This document shows, in pieces, positions 52,267-63,464 of a stretch of DNA of 64,000 nt (its first letter is position 1; each line of letters starts with the position of its first letter). The position numbers and the translations under genes were made by a program. The DNA comes from Sphingopyxis sp. MSC1_008 (GTDB taxonomy: Bacteria; Pseudomonadota; Alphaproteobacteria; Sphingomonadales; Sphingomonadaceae). The notes beneath the pieces are model-generated. The model was not told the origin of the DNA and did no database searches. It saw only the letters and a list, made by a program, of their open reading frames with translations. The DNA lies in contig NZ_JALPRD010000006.1 of NCBI RefSeq assembly GCF_023197165.1, positions 224,380 through 288,379 of the forward strand, written 5' to 3'.

Positions 52267-53196
52267 ATGACCGGCGATCTGCGCAATCACATCGAAGAGG
52301 CGATGAAGCTCGCTGCGGCGCATCTCGGCCAAGGGCGGGTCGCCGACTATATCCCGGCGCTCGCCAAGGTCGATCCGAACAAGCTCGGCTTCGCGCTCGC
52401 GCTCCCCGACGGCACCGTCCATACCTCGGGCGACGCCGACGAACCCTTCTCGATCCAGTCGGTGTCGAAGGTCTTCACGCTCGCGCTCGCGCTGCGCCGC
52501 GTCGGCAGTTCGCTGTGGGACAGCGTCGGGCGCGAACCGTCGGGGTCGGCGTTCAACTCGATCGTCCAATTGGAAAGCGAGCATGGCATTCCGCGCAATC
52601 CGCTGATCAACGCGGGCGCGCTCGCGACGACCGACCGGCTGATCGATGGACGCAGCGGCGACGCGGTCGCCGACGAGATCGTCGATTTCATGCGCGCACG
52701 GGCGGGCGACGACGGCGTCGGGATCGACTTCGATGTCGCTTTCTCCGAATCCGAAACGGGCGCGCGGAATCGCAGTCTCGCGCATTTCATGGACGCGTTC
52801 GGAAACCTGACGCATCCGGTCGAAACCGTCGTCGGCGTCTATTTCCGCCAATGTGCGATCGCCATGTCGTGCCGCCAGCTCGCGCGCGCCGGGCTGTTCC
52901 TCGCGATGGAAGGCCGCGATCCGCTTGCCGGCGAGCAGTTGATCGAGGCGCACCGCGCGCGGCGTATCAACGCGATCATGATGCTCTGCGGCCACTATGA
53001 CAATTCGGGCGAGTTCGCCTTCCGCGTCGGCCTGCCGGGCAAGAGCGGCGTCGGCGGCGGCATATTGTGTATCGCGCCGGGGCAGGGATCGATCGCGGTC
53101 TGGTCGCCCGCGCTTAACGAGGCGGGGACGTCATTGGCCGGCGCGGTCGCGCTCGAACATTTTGCCTATGCGGCAGGGTGGTCGGTGTTCGACTGA
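52267..53196 (+). CDS. glsA: Glutaminase A
   Basis: This 309-residue serine-dependent beta-lactamase-fold enzyme hydrolyses glutamine to glutamate and ammonia. The catalytic SxxK is Ser65-Val-Ser-Lys68 in SIQSVSKVF. Other family parts are [22 protein letters not shown] and [16 protein letters not shown] [11 protein letters not shown]. The length matches E. coli GlsA/YneH. It lies alone between divergent and convergent genes, with one base before rlpA. Confidence 0.95.
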   Translation: MTGDLRNHIEEAMKLAAAHLGQGRVADYIPALAKVDPNKLGFALALPDGTVHTSGDADEPFSIQSVSKVFTLALALRRVGSSLWDSVGREPSGSAFNSIVQLESEHGIPRNPLINAGALATTDRLIDGRSGDAVADEIVDFMRARAGDDGVGIDFDVAFSESETGARNRSLAHFMDAFGNLTHPVETVVGVYFRQCAIAMSCRQLARAGLFLAMEGRDPLAGEQLIEAHRARRINAIMMLCGHYDNSGEFAFRVGLPGKSGVGGGILCIAPGQGSIAVWSPALNEAGTSLAGAVALEHFAYAAGWSVFD

Positions 53197-53197
53197 C

Positions 53198-53608
53198 TTA
53201 GTCGTCGCTCAGCAGCGCCAGCTTCACGCGCGCGGTGCCGCTGCGTTGCATGCCGATTTCGCGTGCTGCGGCGTGGCTGACGTCGATCACGCGGCCGCGC
53301 GAAAAGGGACCGCGGTCATTGATGCGCACCACGACGCTGTCGCCGTTCGAGGTGTTGGTGACGCGCACCATGCTGCCGAAGGGAAGCGACCGATGCGCTG
53401 CGGTGAGCTGGCCGGGGTCGAAACGTTCACCGCTCGCGGTGCGATTTCCGGCAAGCTCGTTGCCGTAATAGCTCGCCACGCCGCCGCCGATTTCGGTTTC
53501 TGTCTCGTCGAGGATGTCGGCGATCGGATTGTCGGTGACTTCGACTTCTTGCGCCGCGGCCGAGACCGTGAGCAGAAGCGGCATCATCATCGCCGAAAAG
53601 ACCCGCAT
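53198..53608 (-). CDS. rlpA: RlpA-family septal ring protein
   Basis: This 136-residue protein has a signal peptide (ending AAAQ at about 20) and a double-psi beta-barrel domain. The motifs [28 protein letters not shown] and VRINDRGPF with the catalytic-type Asp are present. RlpA cleaves glycan strands lacking stem peptides at the septum. No SPOR domain is present, so it is the short form. It lies 133 bases downstream of gyrB on the same strand. Confidence 0.9.
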   Translation of the reverse strand: MRVFSAMMMPLLLTVSAAAQEVEVTDNPIADILDETETEIGGGVASYYGNELAGNRTASGERFDPGQLTAAHRSLPFGSMVRVTNTSNGDSVVVRINDRGPFSRGRVIDVSHAAAREIGMQRSGTARVKLALLSDD

Positions 53609-53712
53609 GACATCATCCCCTTGTCAGAGGAGGCGCCAAAAGCAGCGGCGGCCCGCCAAGGCAAGCCGCCGCGCGTTGGACTGAAGCGATTTTGCGTCCG
53701 GACGTGCGATTT

Positions 53713-53730
53713 GTTCGGTTTTAACGGAAC
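53713..53730. promoter_or_regulatory. Near-palindrome upstream of rlpA
   Basis: GTTCGGTTTTAACGGAAC is an 18-base inverted repeat with one mismatched pair, between gyrB and rlpA. It does not match the alphaproteobacterial LexA box (GTTC-N7-GTTC). It may be an rlpA operator or part of a gyrB terminator. Confidence 0.35.
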
Positions 53731-53741
53731 AATAACTGTAG

Positions 53742-56411
<2,670 letters not shown>

Positions 56412-56425
56412 CTAGTTTCAGAAGC

Positions 56426-56860
56426 ATGAAACATCGTCTCGTCTTCCCCGCCGCCGCCCTTCTGATCGCTTCGCTCGCTGCGTGCAGCCAGCCCGCGCCA
56501 CCCGCCGAAAACGCGCCCGCGGTTGCCGGCGAGCCGCTCGCCACGCGCGCGGTGATGATCGGCACCGAAGGGCCGAGCCTGCCCGCCTGTTCGAGCATCA
56601 GCCGCGTCAAGACGGGCGGCACCGACGTCTATTGGGCGCCGGACGAGACGCGCGCGGTCAAGGCGAAGCTCGCGGGCGGCGCGAACGTGTCGCTCTGCGA
56701 AGCGGCCGAAAATGACGCCTGGTTCGGCGTCGTCTTCGCGGCGCCCGGCACCGATCCCGACATGTGCGGTGTCGGCAAGTCGGTGCCCAACGCGCGCGAA
56801 TATCAGGGTCCGTGCCGTTGGGGCTGGATCAAGGGCGGAACGGTCCAGCTCGGCGGCTAA
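56426..56860 (+). CDS. Hypothetical lipoprotein
   Basis: I do not recognise a named family. The 144-residue protein has a lipoprotein signal (LAAC, Cys20) and a Pro/Ala-rich linker. A small domain follows with four cysteines (ACSSISRVK, VSLCEAAE, DMCGVG, GPCRWG) that could form two disulfides. The end reads RWGWIKGGTVQL, which resembles SH3-like secreted domains. The ATG at 56426 begins a good signal peptide. It is divergent from gyrB. Confidence 0.75.
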   Translation: MKHRLVFPAAALLIASLAACSQPAPPAENAPAVAGEPLATRAVMIGTEGPSLPACSSISRVKTGGTDVYWAPDETRAVKAKLAGGANVSLCEAAENDAWFGVVFAAPGTDPDMCGVGKSVPNAREYQGPCRWGWIKGGTVQLGG

Positions 56861-56872
56861 AGGCCCCGCCGG

Positions 56873-57382
56873 TTATCGGCAATCCTCGATCACGCGGCCG
56901 ATCTCCGACTGCACGGGCAATGTCAGTGCGCCGCCGCCGGGCGTTTCGAGCGCGAAGCGGCCGCGGCTGAAGGCGATGCGGTCGAGCCGCGGGTCGCGGT
57001 TCGCGAGGTTTGCGCTGCCGTTATCGAAGCGGATTTGGTCGGTCCCCGCGCTGGTGCGCAGGCTGACATTGCCTGCGAGCGCCGATGTCATCCGGATGCC
57101 GCCGCCGCTGCACGTCAGGCTGAGCAGCGGGTTCGCGCTTCCTGTCGGGACGAAGGCGGCGGTGCGGCTGCCCGCATCATAGCGCCACGCGCCGGCGTTG
57201 ACCGCGCGGTCTTCCCAGCCCGATGTCGGGGTCGGCAGCGGCGCGGGCGTCGGCGTGGGGGCAACGGGCGTTGGCGCGGGCGGCGGAGTTTCGGGCTTCG
57301 GGATTGCGGTACAACCCGCGACCGCGAACATCAGCGCGCCAAGGGCGCCATAGCGAAAACCCGGCTGCTTGCTGATCATCAT
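56873..57382 (-). CDS. Hypothetical lipoprotein with Pro-rich linker
   Basis: I do not recognise a family with certainty. The 169-residue protein has a lipobox (VAGC, about Cys23), a Pro/Thr-rich linker at about 30-55 and a beta-rich C-terminal domain. That domain reads LLSLTCSGGGIRMTSA and ALTLPVQSEIGRVIEDC, similar to META/YjbF-like lipoprotein domains. Its start overlaps the nitroreductase stop (TAATG). A second ATG follows 3 bases later. It is the last gene of the long MoxR-to-nitroreductase gene row. Confidence 0.75.
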   Translation of the reverse strand: MMISKQPGFRYGALGALMFAVAGCTAIPKPETPPPAPTPVAPTPTPAPLPTPTSGWEDRAVNAGAWRYDAGSRTAAFVPTGSANPLLSLTCSGGGIRMTSALAGNVSLRTSAGTDQIRFDNGSANLANRDPRLDRIAFSRGRFALETPGGGALTLPVQSEIGRVIEDCR

Positions 57383-58068
57383 TAAAATCCCTGCCAATCA
57401 ATCACGTCTTCGAGCGGTGCGCGCGGCACCGGCCACTGGTTCACCGCCGCTTCGGTATCGGCATAGCCGATCGCGAGCCCGGTGAACAAAATCTGTCCGT
57501 CGTCCAGCGCCAGCGTGCGGCGGATCGTCGCGCCGTACATCGCCCAGCATTCCTGCGGGCAACTGGCGAGACCATGTTCGACGAGCAGTAGCATCACCGA
57601 TTGCAGCCACATGCCCATGTCCGACCATTGCGGCGGCCCCATGATGCGCGAACAATGGAGGAAAAGCATCACCGGTGCGCCGAAACCCCGGTAATTGTCC
57701 ATGAACTGAGCGATGCGGCCGCGCTTGTCCTCGCGCGGGATGCCGAGCGAAGCGTAAAGCGCCTCGCCGACGCCGAAGCGGCGCGCCTCCCACGGTTCGG
57801 TCAGGCCCTTCGGATAGATGTCATATTCGGGCTCATAGCCTTCGCGCCCCATCGCGGTCCGTGCGGCGACCGCGTCCTTCACCGCCTGCCACGGTGCGCC
57901 GGTCACCAGCGTCGCCTGCCACGGCTGGAGGTTGCCGCCCGAAGGCGCGCGCTGCGCCGACGCGAAAATCTCTTTCAGCAGCGCCGTATCGACGGGACGA
58001 TCGGTGAAGGCACGCACCGATCGGCGCGCGTGCAGCGCCTGGGTCACATTGATGTCAGTCGCTGGCAT
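57382..58068 (-). CDS. Nitroreductase-family protein
   Basis: This 228-residue FMN oxidoreductase has the family N-terminus LHARRSVRAFTDRPVD and the FMN-contact segment SAQRAPSGGNLQPW. It probably reduces nitro or quinone compounds with NAD(P)H as a dimer. Its start lies inside the end of the RDD gene (14-base overlap), so it belongs to the same transcript. The physiological substrate is unknown. Confidence 0.9.
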   Translation of the reverse strand: MPATDINVTQALHARRSVRAFTDRPVDTALLKEIFASAQRAPSGGNLQPWQATLVTGAPWQAVKDAVAARTAMGREGYEPEYDIYPKGLTEPWEARRFGVGEALYASLGIPREDKRGRIAQFMDNYRGFGAPVMLFLHCSRIMGPPQWSDMGMWLQSVMLLLVEHGLASCPQECWAMYGATIRRTLALDDGQILFTGLAIGYADTEAAVNQWPVPRAPLEDVIDWQGF

Positions 58069-58921
58069 ATTTATCCTCTCGCCGCTTGCCGAACAGCAAT
58101 TTGCGTTCGAGCCGGGCCTTCAGCTGGCGGTAGTAGGAAAGCAGGAAGACGTCATCCTCTTCGGCGATCGCGCGCCCGATCTTTGCGCGGATCGCATCGG
58201 CGACCTCGCGCATCGCACGCGGGTCGCGGCTGCGGAGCACGCGTTCGAGCTCTTGCAGTTCGAAAATGCCATAGACGGCGAGTTCGGCTTCGGTGAAGAT
58301 CATCGCGTCGCCCGCGGCATCGACCCCGATATCGGCGTCGAGTTTCACGCGCTGCGCCATCACGACCCAGGTTCCCGCGATCAGGTCGCCCATCCGCATC
58401 CGGTCGCGGTTGAACAGCAGGAACAGGCTGAGCGTCAGCGACCAGAGCACGCCGGCAAGCATGAGCCACCCCGACACCGCATCCTCGGCCACGCCCGCCC
58501 CCAGCATCATCAGTGGCAAAAAGATTTCGAGCTCGCGGATCAAATTGCGTGCGACGACCGCGTCGGCGGTGAGGCGGCCGCCGTCGCGCGCGACGACGCG
58601 GATTCCCATCAGCCTCTTGCCGGGGGTCGCGGCGCGCGAACCGAGCTCGAACCCGATGAACCAGAAGGTGCGCAGCAGGAAGGCGCCGAGCATCCAGATG
58701 ACCTCGGTGACGTCCGACCGCGAGGCGACGCCGATCCACAGCATGGCCAGCCAGAACAGCAAGAGCGCGAGCTGGATGAGGATGAGGTCGACCATCAGCG
58801 CTCCGAACCGCAGCCCTGAGCCCGCGATCTTCAATTCGAGGTCGACGCCTTCGGGCGTGATGAACTGGCGGATCTTTTTGGCGCTCGCGGCGCGCATCTT
58901 CGCATTGGCGGCAGCGGTCAT
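58055..58921 (-). CDS. RDD-family membrane protein
   Basis: This 288-residue inner-membrane protein has the RDD domain. A first helix pair is at about 38-66 (GALMVDLILIQLALLLFWLA), and the typical RDD-like segment GSRAATPGKRLMGIRVV precedes further helices to about 175. A long charged cytoplasmic tail (about 190-288) follows. The family is uncharacterised but is the usual companion of SpoIIM-like, DUF58 and MoxR proteins. It overlaps the SpoIIM gene by 4 bases. Confidence 0.88.
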   Translation of the reverse strand: MTAAANAKMRAASAKKIRQFITPEGVDLELKIAGSGLRFGALMVDLILIQLALLLFWLAMLWIGVASRSDVTEVIWMLGAFLLRTFWFIGFELGSRAATPGKRLMGIRVVARDGGRLTADAVVARNLIRELEIFLPLMMLGAGVAEDAVSGWLMLAGVLWSLTLSLFLLFNRDRMRMGDLIAGTWVVMAQRVKLDADIGVDAAGDAMIFTEAELAVYGIFELQELERVLRSRDPRAMREVADAIRAKIGRAIAEEDDVFLLSYYRQLKARLERKLLFGKRREDKYASD

Positions 58922-59961
58922 GTCACATCCTCGCGCCGCGGAATGTAATAGTAAGCGAGCCAGAACAGCAACATCAGCGCGCCGATCGCATAGCGCAGCA
59001 TCGTATCGGTGATCAGCTGGCGCCCGAAGCCTTCGAGCAGCCCGGCGGCGAACAGCATCAATATGACCCCGACCATCACCTTGCCCGCCGTGCGCCCGGC
59101 CTCGGCCGCCGCCTGCAACCGCCCGCGCGCGCCGGGAAAGACGACCGCGGTGCCGATCCGCAGGCCCGCGGCGCCCGACAGCGCGGCGGCGAACAGCTCG
59201 GTCGTGCCGTGGATGAACAGCCAGCCGCCGAAATCATAGCCCAGGCCCTTGGCCGAAAAGACCGCCATCATCGCGCCGAGCCCGATGCCCTGATAATATT
59301 CGAGCATCATCGTCGGCACGCCAAAGGCAAAACCGAGCGCAAAGGACAGGATCGACACCTGGCTGTTGTGCGTGAACAAATAGGTGGCGAAGACGTGCAG
59401 CCCGCTCTCGCCCTCGCTTGCCGCTGCCGCCTTGCCATGGCCCAGCGTCGACTGGAGGAATTCGACCGTCGCGCGCGGGTCGCGCCCGCCCGCCATCTCC
59501 TCGTCGACGAAGTTGAAATACCATTCGGGGTTGTTTGAGACGAGCGAATAGCTGGTCAGCGCGCCGAGCAGGATGATCAGCGAGATGATCAATGTCTCCT
59601 TCCACACCGACCGTATCGCCGCGGGCCAGTCGTAGAGAAAGAAGCGGCGGATGCGGTTCCAGCGGCTTTCGCGTACGCCATAGACAAGGAAATAGCCGCG
59701 GATCGACAATGCCTCGAGATGGTCGAGCAGCGCCTTGTCGAGACTCGTAGCGCGCGCGATCGACAGCGACGACAGCGTGGCGCGATAGAGCAGGGGCAGT
59801 TGCAGCAGCTCGTCGCTGGTCAGCGCGGCGGCACCCTTTTTCTCCAGCCTGGAAAGCAGCAGGTCGAAGGCGATCCAGTCGGCCTCGCGCTCGGCGCGAA
59901 AGCGGCTCGTCGAAAAGGTCGGGGCGTCGAGCGCGCGGGCGGGCGCTGCGGGCGGGATCAC
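58918..59961 (-). CDS. SpoIIM-like (stage II sporulation protein M domain) membrane protein
   Basis: This 347-residue protein has a soluble N-terminal helical part to about 115. About five to six membrane helices follow, with the SpoIIM-domain segments FATYLFTHNSQVSILSFALG and GWLFIHGTTELFAAALSGAAG. The name comes from a Bacillus engulfment protein; this organism is not expected to sporulate, so the role is different. It starts with GTG overlapping the DUF58 stop (GTGA). Confidence 0.87.
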   Translation of the reverse strand: MIPPAAPARALDAPTFSTSRFRAEREADWIAFDLLLSRLEKKGAAALTSDELLQLPLLYRATLSSLSIARATSLDKALLDHLEALSIRGYFLVYGVRESRWNRIRRFFLYDWPAAIRSVWKETLIISLIILLGALTSYSLVSNNPEWYFNFVDEEMAGGRDPRATVEFLQSTLGHGKAAAASEGESGLHVFATYLFTHNSQVSILSFALGFAFGVPTMMLEYYQGIGLGAMMAVFSAKGLGYDFGGWLFIHGTTELFAAALSGAAGLRIGTAVVFPGARGRLQAAAEAGRTAGKVMVGVILMLFAAGLLEGFGRQLITDTMLRYAIGALMLLFWLAYYYIPRREDVT

Positions 59962-61274
59962 AGGCTGCCCTTCTGTTTGATGCCGAGATAGGCTTCGACG
60001 GCGCTCGCCCCCATCGCGTCGGCGGGCACCTCGATGACGTCGGCGCCGAGCCGCTGGAGCCTTGCGATCACCAGCTGCCGGTCGCGCAGCATCGCCGCGG
60101 CGACGTTCGAGCGCGTGACGTCGGCGCCGCTTTCGGGGCGGCGGCGTTCCTCGGTCTCGACCTCTTCATCCTTGATCACGACGAACAGCAGGCGGTGCTT
60201 CTTCACCAGCCGGCCGGCGGCGCGGATCATCAGGTCGGCGCTCGTCGCGTCGGTGAATTCGGTGAACAATATGATCAGCGAGCGGCGGTTGAGCTGCGTC
60301 GACAAGGTCGTCAGCGCGAGAGTGAAATTGCTCTCGACATGCGCATAGTCGATCAGGCTCGCGGCGCGCTGCAACGCCGGGAAATCCTGCGTGTGCATAT
60401 AGGCGGGGGTCAGCGTCTGCGGCTTGGCGGCAAAGGAAAAGAAGCTGATCCGGTCGTTGAGTTTCAGCCCGACATAGGCGAGCAGCAGCGCCGCCGACAC
60501 CGCGCGGTCGACGCGCGGCATGCCGCCGACGGGCTCGGCCATCGTCCGTCCGCTATCGATCGCGAGCACAACGCGGTTGTCGCGCTCGACGCGATATTCC
60601 TTGGCGAGCAGTTTGACGTGGCGCGCCGACGCGTTCCAGTCGATCGCGCGCCGATCCATTCCCGGCTGATATTCGGCGAGCGCCTCAAACTCGGTGCCTT
60701 CGCCGCGAAAGCGTTGCTGGCGGAGGCCAAACCAGCTGTTGCGCTGGAACAGCCGGCTGCCCTCGTCGGTCACGGCGCGCAGGCTGGGAACGACATGGAT
60801 CGCGCCGTCGATCGCGAACTTGCGTTGTTTCCAGACGAGCCCGAGCGGCCCCGACCAGCGGAGCCATAGCGCCTCGACCCGCGCCTGCCCGCGCCGCGAT
60901 GCGGTAAGCGTCAATGTGCGGACGAGCGCTTCGCCCGTGGCCGTCCGGCGCAAATCGTCCGCGAGCCGCCCGCCCTCGGCAAGCCGTTCGTCAAGCGCGA
61001 GCGCGAGTCCGGCGCGGGGCGGCACTGCCCGCCCGCTCGCGGCAAGCGACAGGTCGAAGGGATCGCCGACGCCGACCTGATGCGGGAAGCGCGCGTCGAG
61101 CGACAGGTGGCGGGGGTTCGCCCCCGCGATGGTGTCGAGGATCAGGCACGCGACGATCACCCCGATCCAGCCGGGCGCGACCAGCCACAGCTCGGGCCGG
61201 ATCAGCCCGAGCGCGAGCGCCATCGGGGCGCCCGCGAGCAGCAGGTAGATCGCGCGCCGGGTGGGGTAGATCAC
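59958..61274 (-). CDS. DUF58-domain protein (MoxR partner)
   Basis: This 438-residue protein has two N-terminal membrane helices (about 8-45), a beta-rich region, and the DUF58 motif EFEALAEYQPGMDRRAIDWNASAR at about 195-218. A von Willebrand A-like fold follows with VLAIDSGRTM, a MIDAS-like DxSxx pattern. DUF58 proteins are thought to be metal-binding adaptors for MoxR chaperone ATPases. It overlaps both the MoxR and SpoIIM genes by 4 bases. Confidence 0.88.
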   Translation of the reverse strand: MIYPTRRAIYLLLAGAPMALALGLIRPELWLVAPGWIGVIVACLILDTIAGANPRHLSLDARFPHQVGVGDPFDLSLAASGRAVPPRAGLALALDERLAEGGRLADDLRRTATGEALVRTLTLTASRRGQARVEALWLRWSGPLGLVWKQRKFAIDGAIHVVPSLRAVTDEGSRLFQRNSWFGLRQQRFRGEGTEFEALAEYQPGMDRRAIDWNASARHVKLLAKEYRVERDNRVVLAIDSGRTMAEPVGGMPRVDRAVSAALLLAYVGLKLNDRISFFSFAAKPQTLTPAYMHTQDFPALQRAASLIDYAHVESNFTLALTTLSTQLNRRSLIILFTEFTDATSADLMIRAAGRLVKKHRLLFVVIKDEEVETEERRRPESGADVTRSNVAAAMLRDRQLVIARLQRLGADVIEVPADAMGASAVEAYLGIKQKGSL

Positions 61275-62236
61275 CGCGGCACGTCCTCGCGTTCGAGCAA
61301 GGCCGCGACGACCTGTTCGACGTTACGCCCTTCGATTTCGGCGGCGGCGGACAGGATCACGCGGTGGCGCAGGGCGCCCGCGGCGAGGCGCTGGACGTCG
61401 TCGGGGATCACATAATCGCGCCCGTCGAGCGCCGCCGCGGCGCAGGCGGCGCGCGCAAGCAAGGTCGCGGCGCGCGGGCTCGCGCCGCACTCGAGGTCGG
61501 CGCTCTCGCGCGTCGCACGGACGATGCGGACGATATAATCGACGATCTCGTCGGCAAGGCGCACTGTCGCGATCGTGTCGATCGCGGCTTCGATCGTCTT
61601 GGCATTCGCCACCTCGGTAACGCCGAAATCGGCGACCGCGGGGCTTTTGAAGCGCCCGCCATGGTCGGCGACGATGCGGCGCTCCTCATCGGCGGCGGGA
61701 TAGTCGACGACCAGCTTGAACAGGAAACGGTCGAGCTGCGCCTCGGGCAGCGGATAGACGCCCTGCTGTTCGATCGGGTTCTGCGTCGCGAGCACGGTGA
61801 AGCGCGGGCTCATTACATGCGCCTCGCCGTTGATCGTCACCCGCCGTTCCTGCATCGCTTCGAGCAGCGCGGCCTGCGTCTTCGGCGGGGTGCGGTTGAT
61901 TTCGTCGGCGAGTAGCAGCTCGGTAAAGATCGGCCCCTTGGTGAGAGTGAAGCTCGACGTCTGGAAGTTGAACAGGTTCGACCCCAAAATGTCGCCGGGC
62001 ATCAGGTCGGGGGTGAACTGGATGCGCCCGAAACCGAGGCCGGTCGCGCGCGCGAACGCCTGTGCAAGCAGGGTCTTCGCGGTTCCCGGCGGGCCTTCGA
62101 GCAGGACATGGCCGCCCGCGAGCAGCGCGATCGTCACCATGCGGGTGAGCGGTCCCTGGCCGAACACGACCTTGGCGACCTCGCCCTCGATCGCGGCACC
62201 GAGGGCCTGGACGCTTTCGACGGGATTAGCTGTCAC
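61271..62236 (-). CDS. MoxR-family AAA+ ATPase
   Basis: This 321-residue chaperone ATPase has Walker A GPPGTAKT at about 49-56, Walker B LLADEINRT near 108, and the sensor region VLATQNPIEQQGVYPLPEAQLDRF. MoxR proteins use ATP to help metal insertion or assembly of partner proteins, typically with a DUF58/VWA protein. It is coupled by overlaps to DUF4350 upstream (11 bases) and DUF58 downstream (4 bases). Confidence 0.93.
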   Translation of the reverse strand: MTANPVESVQALGAAIEGEVAKVVFGQGPLTRMVTIALLAGGHVLLEGPPGTAKTLLAQAFARATGLGFGRIQFTPDLMPGDILGSNLFNFQTSSFTLTKGPIFTELLLADEINRTPPKTQAALLEAMQERRVTINGEAHVMSPRFTVLATQNPIEQQGVYPLPEAQLDRFLFKLVVDYPAADEERRIVADHGGRFKSPAVADFGVTEVANAKTIEAAIDTIATVRLADEIVDYIVRIVRATRESADLECGASPRAATLLARAACAAAALDGRDYVIPDDVQRLAAGALRHRVILSAAAEIEGRNVEQVVAALLEREDVPR

Positions 62237-63464
62237 GGAGTAGATCCTTCCTGATGTCGTGCAGCGCTTGCGCGCCCTCTAGAAATTCATGCGTATTGCG
62301 CGCGAGCGGCAGGCGCCGCGCGAGGCTGGAGAAAGATTCTTTTCCCGTATCGAGATGCTTGTCGATCCAGCGGTCGGTCGCTTCGTCGTCGAGCCCGCCG
62401 GGGGCATGCAGCCGCCGCGCGATCGCGATGCGCTGGCTCTTCACAAAGGCATCGGCGCCGTCGAGTTCGCGCCGCGCCTGCCGGATCAGGTCGGCGCTGT
62501 TCGCGATCAAGGCTGCCTTCGACACCGGAATCGCGCGGCGGGGATTGAGCGCCGGGCCGAACCGCATCCACGCTTGCCACAGCGCGAGCAGCCCCGCGGC
62601 GATCAGGCAGAGCGTGATGCCGATGAAGGGCGGGACGAAGGCGAAGCGCAGCAGTGAGCGCTGCCCGCCGAAGCCGTTCAGCGTCAGGTCGAACGCGAGA
62701 CCGTCGGCGGCGGCATCCTCGGCGATTCCATCGATCAGGCTCGCCGCCGCTGCCGCCTTTTCGCGGGACGAAAAGGCGAGGTTGTTGATGAGGTCGGGGT
62801 CGGCCAGAATATAGAGATCGCGATCGCGTGCGCGCGCCAATATGGCGCTGCCGTCGGCTGCCGTAATCAGGGGTTCGAGGCCGTCGCCGGTGATTGTGTG
62901 GAGCCGGCCGGGGCCGGCGAGGCGTATTTCGCGCCCGCCGACCCAGCTGCGGGCGTTTTCGTTGGCCGATTTGGCGCGGCCGACGCGGACCTTGCCGAAA
63001 TATTCCTCGGGCAGCAGCCGCGCCGGGGGCAGGACGGCGAAGCCGCCGCTGACCCAGCCGGGCTTCGGCGGCGCCTGGCCGGGGATGACCCCCGCCGCCC
63101 ATTTGGGGAGCACGACGAGCACCGGCGCGTCGCCTTGCGCGGCAAAAAGCTCCTTCATCTCCTCGGGCCGGGTGCGCGCGGTCGGGGTCAGGATGGTGAG
63201 TTGCGTATAATCGTCATACGCGGCCGGCTCGACCCGGCGCCGCAATTCGACATGGCCGCCGGCGCGCTCGACGAGGTCGACGATTCCGGCATAGCCCGGC
63301 GCGGCCTTTGACAGCGCATGGCCGCCGCCGTCGTTGCCGCTGCTGACCTGCGGGCCGAGCGCGATCAGCGCCCACAGCGCGACAAAGGCGACAATGCCGA
63401 TCGCGACCACCGCGGCGATCAGGCGCGGGTTGAAGCCGTCATTGGTCGCCGCCGTATCGCTCAT
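62226..63464 (-). CDS. DUF4350-domain membrane protein
   Basis: This 412-residue protein has one N-terminal membrane helix (about 14-36) and a soluble GldG/DUF4350-type domain to about 265 (LTILTPTARTRPEEMKEL, LYILADPDLINNLAF). A second helix follows at about 278-300 (FVPPFIGITLCLIAAGLLAL), then a cytoplasmic tail. Its role is not known; it regularly accompanies MoxR/DUF58 genes. The ATG overlaps the DUF4129 stop (ATGA), which sets the start. Confidence 0.85.
   Translation of the reverse strand: MSDTAATNDGFNPRLIAAVVAIGIVAFVALWALIALGPQVSSGNDGGGHALSKAAPGYAGIVDLVERAGGHVELRRRVEPAAYDDYTQLTILTPTARTRPEEMKELFAAQGDAPVLVVLPKWAAGVIPGQAPPKPGWVSGGFAVLPPARLLPEEYFGKVRVGRAKSANENARSWVGGREIRLAGPGRLHTITGDGLEPLITAADGSAILARARDRDLYILADPDLINNLAFSSREKAAAAASLIDGIAEDAAADGLAFDLTLNGFGGQRSLLRFAFVPPFIGITLCLIAAGLLALWQAWMRFGPALNPRRAIPVSKAALIANSADLIRQARRELDGADAFVKSQRIAIARRLHAPGGLDDEATDRWIDKHLDTGKESFSSLARRLPLARNTHEFLEGAQALHDIRKDLLRDS

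Noticed and set aside
53713..53730. LexA box before rlpA
   Set aside because: The alphaproteobacterial LexA site is GTTC-N7-GTTC (direct repeat); this is an inverted GTTC-N10-GAAC.
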